A stretch of DNA of 11,995 nucleotides from Nitriliruptoraceae bacterium (GTDB taxonomy: Bacteria > Actinomycetota > Nitriliruptoria > Nitriliruptorales > Nitriliruptoraceae): the NCBI GenBank assembly GCA_007117945.1, contig SKTN01000347.1, positions 1-11,995 on the forward strand. Reading direction: 5' to 3'. Under the pieces are notes generated by a model, which worked only from the letters and a program-made list of their open reading frames with translations, ran no database searches and was not told the origin of the DNA. Shown here one piece after another: positions 7,693-11,995 of the stretch (its first letter is position 1; the number at the start of each line of letters is the position of its first letter). Position numbers and translations under genes: made by a program.

Positions 7693-9174
7693 TCAGTCGG
7701 TGGGGCGGGGTGTGAGCAGCTGGTCCACGGGGGCGTGATCGTCGGTCAGGACGCGGGCGTCGTCCACGACGCGTGCCAGCTCGGCACCCGTGAGGAGTTC
7801 GTCGTCGCGGCCCCGGCGGGTGTTCTCCGCCGCGATCTCGGTCAGGGGCAGGGGTGTGTCCGAGGCGAGCACCACGTAGTTCCCGCCGATCCCCGGCGCC
7901 GTCGGCCCGAAGGAGCCGGCGCGGCCGAGCACCGCGACGTGGTCGAAGACCGCGGCCACCGTGGCGATCTCCGCCCGTAGGAAGCGTCGGGGGCCGTAGT
8001 CGATCAGGTTCATGACGTAGACGCCCTCGTCGTGCAGGCGTTCGGCCACCAGCTCGGTGAACTCCACCGTGGCCAGGTGCCAGGGCACGGCCACCCCGCC
8101 GAAGGCGTCACCGATCACCAGGTCGTGCTCCCCGGGGGCACCCTCGGCGATGGTCGAACGGGCGTCACCGATGCGCACGGTGATGTCGTCGCCGAGCTCG
8201 AGGCCGAGCTCCTCCTTCGCCAGTTCCACCAGCAGGGCGTCCACCTCGAGCACCTCGGAGGTGGAGCCGGGGTGGGCGGCACGCAGGTAGCGGGGCATGG
8301 TGAAGCCCGCGCCGCCGATGTGCAGGGTGGACAGCGGTTCGCCGTCGGGTGCCATCGCGGTGATGGCGTCACCGAACCACTGCGTGTAGGTGAACTCCAG
8401 GTAGGTGGGATCATCGAGGTCGACGTAGGAGTGGCGCAGGGTGTCCAGCCACAGGGCGCGGCCGGAGGGCCGTTCCTCGTCCTCCACGATGTAGGCGCAG
8501 TAGTAGGCGGACTCGTGCTCGCAGGGGTGGGCGGCGGCGAAGGAGAAGGCCCCCGCGGCCAGTACCCCCAGCGCGGCGCCCGCGGTGAGGTTGCGACGGC
8601 GTCCCAGCGCCAGGGCCGTGGCGATACCCAGCACGATCAGGGCGACAGCCGTGACGCGGATCACCGGACGGGTGGGGAAGGCGGCCACCAGCAGGAAGCC
8701 GGTCACGAAGGTGCCGACGATCGCCCCGGTGGTGGACAGCGCGGACAGCCGGCCCACCACCCGGCCGGTCTCGTCCAGGCTGGCGAGCTGGATCTTGATG
8801 ACCGCCGGCGTCACCGCCGACAGCACCGCAGCGGGGGCGAAGAAGGCCACCACCGTCAGGGTCGTGGTGGTCAGGGGGCCCGCACCACGCAGCGCCACGC
8901 CGAGCCCGTCGATGAGGGGGATCGCGGCGAAGGCCAGCGCACCCCCGGTGATCAGCAGCGGGGCCAGCAGCCCCCGGGGATCGCGCGCGTCGGCGGCCTT
9001 GCCGCCGAGCCAGGAACCCAGCGCGATCCCACCGAGGATCACCCCGATGATCGCGGTGTAGGTCTCCAACGTCGCGCCGACGTAGGGCGCGAGCAGGCGC
9101 GCCGCGAGGATCTCGAGGACCAGCACGGCGGCCGAGGACAGGAACACCAGGGCGGCGGCGGCGAAGGGAGGCAT
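7693..9174 (-). CDS. Fused MFS-like membrane / spermidine-synthase-like protein (short form)
   Basis: 493 aa. The N-terminal half (1-215) holds about seven hydrophobic segments. ALVFLSSAAVLVLEILAARL (8-27) and RLSALSTTGAIVGTFVTGF (142-160) correspond to the VWxR and AVNTxG segments of the longer relative at 2588-5194. The C-terminal half is a spermidine-synthase-like Rossmann domain with GGAGFT (287-292), E310 in EVD, D337 in GDAR and D356 in GDAF, ending with LTDDHAPVDQLL (476-487). Between them lie two cysteines (218 and 226) and the LRHSYVDLDDPTYLEF segment, as in actinobacterial members of this fused family as I recall them. The substrate is unproven. The ATG at 9174 has no ribosome binding site, but TACCCT (9189-9184) ends 9 nt before it, which would suit a leaderless message. 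The histidine kinase stops 32 bp upstream. Confidence 0.9.
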   Translation of the reverse strand: MPPFAAAALVFLSSAAVLVLEILAARLLAPYVGATLETYTAIIGVILGGIALGSWLGGKAADARDPRGLLAPLLITGGALAFAAIPLIDGLGVALRGAGPLTTTTLTVVAFFAPAAVLSAVTPAVIKIQLASLDETGRVVGRLSALSTTGAIVGTFVTGFLLVAAFPTRPVIRVTAVALIVLGIATALALGRRRNLTAGAALGVLAAGAFSFAAAHPCEHESAYYCAYIVEDEERPSGRALWLDTLRHSYVDLDDPTYLEFTYTQWFGDAITAMAPDGEPLSTLHIGGAGFTMPRYLRAAHPGSTSEVLEVDALLVELAKEELGLELGDDITVRIGDARSTIAEGAPGEHDLVIGDAFGGVAVPWHLATVEFTELVAERLHDEGVYVMNLIDYGPRRFLRAEIATVAAVFDHVAVLGRAGSFGPTAPGIGGNYVVLASDTPLPLTEIAAENTRRGRDDELLTGAELARVVDDARVLTDDHAPVDQLLTPRPTD

Positions 9175-9206
9175 CGAGGCGGCAGGGTACGCGCTGCGCG
9201 AGCGGG

Positions 9207-10124
9207 TCAGTCCGCCGGCTGCGCCGGGAGTCGGACGACGAACCGGGCCCCGCCACCGGGACGGTCCTCGACGCGCAGCTCACCCTCCTGCAGATGGACG
9301 AACTCCGCCACCAGGGCGAGGCCGACGCCGGTACCCGGCTGGGCGGCGGCGTGGTCGAGGCGGTGGAAGGGCTCGAGGATCTGTGCACGCCCCTGCTCGG
9401 GGATCCCCGGTCCGCGGTCCTCCACCGTCACCTCGACCGTGGTGGCATCCCCGGTCAGGGTCACCTTGATCGGTCCGTCGGGGGCGTACTTGTCCGCGTT
9501 GTCCACCAGGTTGGCGACGATCCGCTCGAGCTGGGTGCGGTCGAGGACCGCGGGCAGCGACGCGGGGGCGTCGAGGCGGACGCGGTGCGCGCCGGCGAGG
9601 GCGTCGATCGCCCCGCGGACCACCTCGACGGTGTCGAGCTCCTCCGGCTCGGTGGTCGCGGTGCCACGGGACAACCGGTCGAGGTCCAGCAGATCGTCGA
9701 GCAGCTCGGCAAGGCGCTCGGTGTGGGTCGCCAGGGAGGCTTCGATACGGGTGCGGTCCGCCGGGGACAGCTGCCCACCGAGGCGCTCCAGGGTCGCGGC
9801 GAGGCCGTGGACGACGGTCAGCGGCGTGCGCAGCTCGTGGGAGACCGCCGACAGGAAGGCGTTCTTGGAGCGGTCGAGCTCGCGCAGCTCGTCGGCGGTG
9901 CGGCGCTCACGTCGGGCCAGGACGCGGTAGCGCTCCCGGCCGGTCTCCAGGGCCACGATCAGGTCGCTGGTGATCTCGTCACGCAGCTGGCTGTCGTCGT
10001 CGCCGGGCGGGTAGGTCGCCAGCGCGGCGTCGATGCGCGCAGCGGCGGTCCCGTCGAGGTCGGCGACCTCCTGCTGGATGTGGCGTGCGATGGCGGTGAC
10101 CGTGGCCGCGTCGAAGCTCCACAC
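9207..10124 (-). CDS. Sensor histidine kinase (C-terminal part of an interrupted DICT-kinase gene?)
   Basis: 305 aa if translation begins at GTG 10124, which has only a poor site (GAGG 2 nt upstream). No membrane helix is seen. A helical region (10-85) leads into the HisKA dimerisation domain with SHELRTPL, phospho-acceptor H96. The HATPase domain has the N box NLVDNADKYAP (205-215), the G1 box DRGPGIP (236-242), and the G2 box GTGVGLAL (264-271). It should autophosphorylate on His and pass the phosphate to a response regulator, but none is in this window. The frame stays open leftward of the start up to a TAG at 10173-10175. The 16 codons in between are well-formed coding sequence and join directly to the DICT ORF in the same frame. 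The kinase may therefore be only the second half of one protein. Confidence 0.88.
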   Translation of the reverse strand: MWSFDAATVTAIARHIQQEVADLDGTAAARIDAALATYPPGDDDSQLRDEITSDLIVALETGRERYRVLARRERRTADELRELDRSKNAFLSAVSHELRTPLTVVHGLAATLERLGGQLSPADRTRIEASLATHTERLAELLDDLLDLDRLSRGTATTEPEELDTVEVVRGAIDALAGAHRVRLDAPASLPAVLDRTQLERIVANLVDNADKYAPDGPIKVTLTGDATTVEVTVEDRGPGIPEQGRAQILEPFHRLDHAAAQPGTGVGLALVAEFVHLQEGELRVEDRPGGGARFVVRLPAQPAD

Positions 10125-10172
10125 CGCCTCGAAGGTGCGGTCCAGCTCCTGCGCCGCCGGTGCACCGGTGTC

Positions 10173-10175
10173 CTA
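10173..10175 (-). other. Single in-frame amber codon between DICT and kinase ORFs
   Basis: Reading leftward, the DICT ORF ends ...RFAAALLG, then TAG, and the same frame continues DTGAPAAQELDRTFEAVWSFD into the kinase with no frame change. Without this codon, 9207-10559 would be one 450-residue DICT-histidine kinase. One base change (for example CAG to TAG) would create it. It could be a real nonsense mutation, a sequencing error, or a natural split or readthrough point. Confidence 0.85.
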
Positions 10176-10559
10176 CCCGAGCAGGGCAGCGGCGAAGCGC
10201 GGGGTCAGCACGATCAGGAACCACTCCTCGACCAGGGGGTGGTCCTCGGCGAGGGGGATGCGGACGATGTCGTCCTCGGCCATCGTGTCGAGGTTGCCGG
10301 CGGCGAAGACCGCGACGGAGCGCGCCCGTGGGGCGACCAGGCGCTGGTACCGCTCCAGCGCACGCAGCCAGTTCGAGGAGCGTTGGAAGCCCGTGAACAC
10401 CGCCCCGGGGAGGTCGTGGGCGATCACCGCGTTCTCGAGCACGTGGCTGAGCTCGGTCAGGGTGGCCTTGCTCAGGACCCGGGGCGTGAGGGCCACGTCC
10501 GTGGTCTCGAGCAACCGCCGGAAGACCCGTGGGTGGGCGGCGGCGCGGTGGGGCGTCAT
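10173..10559 (-). CDS. DICT sensory domain protein (N-terminal part of an interrupted DICT-kinase gene?)
   Basis: 128 aa. The ATG at 10559 has GAAGGAG 10 nt upstream. It matches the DICT domain (a sensory domain found with diguanylate cyclases and two-component proteins): an N-terminal LTPRVLSKATLTELSHVLEN segment (24-43), then AVFTGFQRSSNWLRALERYQ (53-72), ARSVAVFAAG (78-87), and the closing IPLAEDHPLVEEWFLIVLTP (101-120). The family pattern 'GFQRS..' and 'DHPL..EW' is plain. DICT proteins as I recall them continue past this point with an RxFE..WTFD-like segment. Here that segment (DRTFEAVWSFD) is present but lies beyond the TAG, in the same frame. The ligand is unknown. It is probably the first gene of the leftward operon. 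Domain call firm; whether it is made as a separate protein is open. Confidence 0.85.
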   Translation of the reverse strand: MTPHRAAAHPRVFRRLLETTDVALTPRVLSKATLTELSHVLENAVIAHDLPGAVFTGFQRSSNWLRALERYQRLVAPRARSVAVFAAGNLDTMAEDDIVRIPLAEDHPLVEEWFLIVLTPRFAAALLG

Positions 10560-10748
10560 CGCGTGGCAACTCCTTCGCGGAGATGGCCCTGCGTGGCCGC
10601 TCCATCACTGCGAGTCCGGTGACGGTACAGCGCGGCCCTGGTCCGGTGGTCCTGATCCGGCCGCCGAACGGCCCCTTGTCGGTGGGGTCAGGCTGCTCGC
10701 TCGCGGTCCGCGGCCCGGGAGCGTGTCCGGGCGGGCGTGACCCGGCGA

Positions 10749-10788
10749 CCGTCCGCGCCAACGGACGGAGCGTGAACCGCCGTTGGCG
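10749..10788. repeat. Two overlapping, mutually exclusive inverted repeats
   Basis: Stem A is CCGTCCG (10749-10755) with CGGACGG (10762-10768), loop of 6 nt. Stem B is CGCCAACGG (10756-10764) with CCGTTGGCG (10780-10788), spacer of 15 nt. Stem B uses the loop and part of the right arm of stem A, so both cannot form at once. On a transcript this would be an either/or structure; on DNA it may be an operator. No poly-T tract follows, so it is not an ordinary intrinsic terminator. Confidence 0.5.
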
Positions 10789-10857
10789 ACCACGTGGAGT
10801 GCCGTGAGCAGGCCGTAGGTCACGGTTCGCGGTCATGTTCGTGGACGCGATGCGGCT

Positions 10858-10886
10858 ACCGCACAAGCGGTCCGACCCCGGGGTCG
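10858..10886. repeat. Adjacent short dyads upstream of the protease gene
   Basis: ACCGC-acaa-GCGGT (10858-10871) is followed after one base by the perfect 14-bp palindrome CGACCCCGGGGTCG (10873-10886). It lies about 85-110 bp before the protease start, a position suitable for a regulator binding site. No binding protein can be named. Confidence 0.4.
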
Positions 10887-10969
10887 CGGTCGTAGTTTTC
10901 GCGGACTTGCGGGCGCGTCGTACCAGGCCGCGGGAAGGGCCGTCGACAGGAGTCAGGGAGGAGTCGCTG

Positions 10970-11995
10970 ATGAGACCACTATCGATCGGCCGAGGGGCAA
11001 CCCTGGGGGCCGCTGTCCTGCTCACCGTCGGGGTTCTCGCCCCGCTCGCCGGGGCAGACCCGGAGGTCGAGACCGCGGTGATCGACGAGTCGCTGCGGCT
11101 GGACCAGCCATGGACCAGTTCCGCAGGCGTGCTGCCGAGCGACAGCCGGCTGGTCGGTGGACTGCTCGAAGCGGTCGGGCCGCAGCAGGTCGTGGTGCGC
11201 CTGACCACGCCGTCGGTCGCAGAGGCGGTGGCCGCCCGAGAGGCCCCCAACGCGCGTGCGCAGGCCCAACAGGAACAGCGCATCGCGCGGCAACAGGAGC
11301 GCCTGCTGCGGCACCCCGGCGCCCGGGGCGCCACGGAGCTAGGCCGGACCTCCAAGGCCACCAACACGGTCATGCTCGAGATCGATGCCTCCGCGCTGCC
11401 CGAACTGGCCCGCTCCCGGGATGTGGAGCGCATCGCACCGGTCGTCGACTACGAGCGGCACCTGCCGGAGACCGTCCCCTACGTCGGTGGCGCCGCGGTC
11501 CAGGCGGGCGACGGTGTCCCCCAGGCCACGGGTGAGGGCATCCTCGTGGCGGTGCTCGACTCCGGCATCGATTACACCCACGCCTCCCTCGGCGGGCCGG
11601 GCACCGAGGGCGCGTACCGGCGGGCCTACGGCCCCAACCCCACCAGTGCCCTCAACCGCCAGACCAACCAGCGGTACAACGAGCGTGACTTCCGGGGACA
11701 GCGGGTGTTCCCCACCGACAAGGTGGTAGCTGGCTACGACTTCGTGGGCGAGGAGTGGCCCGATGGGCCGCTGCGGCCGAACCCCAACCCCATCGACATC
11801 GAGGGGCACGGCACCTCCGTCGCGGACATCATCGCCGGTGCGCAGGGCATGGCCCCCGACGCGCAGCTCGTCGGGGTGCGGACCTGCGCCTCCTTCGCCC
11901 CGAACTGCTCCGGCGTCGCGTTGCTCCAGGCGATGGACTTCGCCCTTGACCCCTTCGAGACCGGCACGGTCGACGAGCCCGTCGACATCATCAAC
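10970..11995 (+). CDS. Secreted subtilisin-family (S8) serine protease, N-terminal part
   Basis: 342 codons to the window edge, 3' truncated. The ATG at 10970 has GGAGG (10957-10961) 8 nt upstream. A signal peptide is clear: MRPLSIGR, a hydrophobic core (10-27), and probable cleavage after LAGA (residue 29). Residues about 60-165 look like an I9-type inhibitory propeptide (QVVVRL, then NTVMLEIDASALPELARSRDV and the ending RIAPVVDYE). It contains a Gln/Arg/Ala-rich, probably helical insert (83-120). The peptidase domain starts near 185. Catalytic Asp is D197 in VAVLDSGID; catalytic His is H280 in EGHGTSVADIIAG. The Asp-His distance of 83 residues is longer than in subtilisin, with a polar insert at 208-275. 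Two cysteines (306, 313) may form a disulfide. The catalytic Ser lies beyond the window, so activity cannot be confirmed. Likely an extracellular or wall-associated protease. Confidence 0.92.
   Translation, partial: MRPLSIGRGATLGAAVLLTVGVLAPLAGADPEVETAVIDESLRLDQPWTSSAGVLPSDSRLVGGLLEAVGPQQVVVRLTTPSVAEAVAAREAPNARAQAQQEQRIARQQERLLRHPGARGATELGRTSKATNTVMLEIDASALPELARSRDVERIAPVVDYERHLPETVPYVGGAAVQAGDGVPQATGEGILVAVLDSGIDYTHASLGGPGTEGAYRRAYGPNPTSALNRQTNQRYNERDFRGQRVFPTDKVVAGYDFVGEEWPDGPLRPNPNPIDIEGHGTSVADIIAGAQGMAPDAQLVGVRTCASFAPNCSGVALLQAMDFALDPFETGTVDEPVDIIN

Larger units (their letters stand above)
10560..10969. promoter_or_regulatory. Long divergent intergenic region with inverted and direct repeats
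   Basis: 410 bp between the leftward DICT operon and the rightward protease gene. No frame shows convincing coding use. Visible structure includes GGCCG/CGGCC (10659-10673), CCGTCCG/CGGACGG (10749-10768), CGCCAACGG/CCGTTGGCG (10756-10788, overlapping the previous one), ACCGC/GCGGT (10858-10871), a 14-bp palindrome centred in GACCCCGGGGTC (10873-10886), and an imperfect direct repeat TCGCGGTC...TTCGyGGAC (10827-10846 and 10884-10906). TACCGT (10627-10622, leftward) could be a -10 box for the DICT operon. No good -35 is seen on either strand, so promoter positions are not assigned. Confidence 0.5.

Noticed and set aside
8032..9930. Very long + strand open frame across the second spermidine-synthase-like and kinase genes
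   Set aside because: It crosses two real genes on the other strand and its product changes from Gly/Gln-rich to Ser/Arg-rich; no ribosome binding site or domain.
10124..10175. Programmed frameshift between DICT and kinase
   Set aside because: Both ORFs are in the same frame, so no frameshift is needed; only the stop codon separates them.
10640..10680. GGCCG/CGGCC hairpin followed by CCTTGT as an intrinsic terminator
   Set aside because: The stem is only 5 bp and there is no T-run; it also lies in a divergent region where no gene ends.
9979..11433. Long - strand open frame overlapping the protease, the intergenic region and the DICT gene
   Set aside because: It runs antisense to the protease signal and propeptide and out of frame with DICT; Arg/Pro/Ser-rich with no recognisable domain.
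1..11995. tRNA, rRNA, CRISPR, insertion sequence or phage signals
   Set aside because: No repeated spacer array, transposase or integrase motif, cloverleaf sequence or rRNA stretch was seen on either strand.

Overview
The window is very GC-rich (about 70% by eye). Its real genes have almost only G or C at third codon positions, use GTG starts often, and mostly carry strong AGGAG-type ribosome binding sites. Together with a Rv1155-type PPOX/F420-class protein, a DICT sensory domain and long TM-fused spermidine-synthase-like proteins, this points to an actinomycete-type bacterium. A deep-branching, Nitriliruptoria-like lineage is possible, but that is a guess. I see no mobile element, CRISPR array, rRNA or tRNA.

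Left part (1-2406): the C-terminal tail of an unknown + strand gene, a small multi-pass membrane protein (+), then a leftward pair. The pair is a membrane diguanylate cyclase (GGEEF, with an I-site) followed 28 bp later by a PPOX-family flavin/F420 oxidoreductase. The PPOX gene and the membrane-protein gene converge so tightly that one CTAG palindrome supplies both stop codons.

Middle (2407-5194): a divergent intergenic region with dyad symmetry separates the diguanylate cyclase from a large + strand protein of about 868 aa. That protein has two duplicated membrane halves fused to a spermidine-synthase-like Rossmann domain.

Right-middle (5204-10559, all - strand, so read right to left): a probable operon. 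Its order is a DICT sensory domain, a histidine kinase, a second shorter MFS/spermidine-synthase-like fusion, an NDH-2-like FAD oxidoreductase, and a stand-alone triple-PAS protein. The DICT ORF and the kinase ORF are in the same frame and separated by a single TAG codon. The sequence after the TAG reads like the normal continuation of DICT-domain proteins, so this looks like one DICT-kinase gene broken by one nonsense codon, or a natural split. No response regulator is present in the window.

Right end (10560-11995): a 410-bp divergent intergenic region with several inverted and direct repeats, then the start of a secreted subtilisin-family (S8) protease. The protease has a signal peptide, an I9-like propeptide, and the catalytic Asp and His. 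It runs off the window before its catalytic Ser.

The shared theme is signal sensing (c-di-GMP, DICT-kinase, PAS) beside redox enzymes and two membrane-fused aminopropyltransferase-like proteins. The functional link between them is inferred from gene order only.
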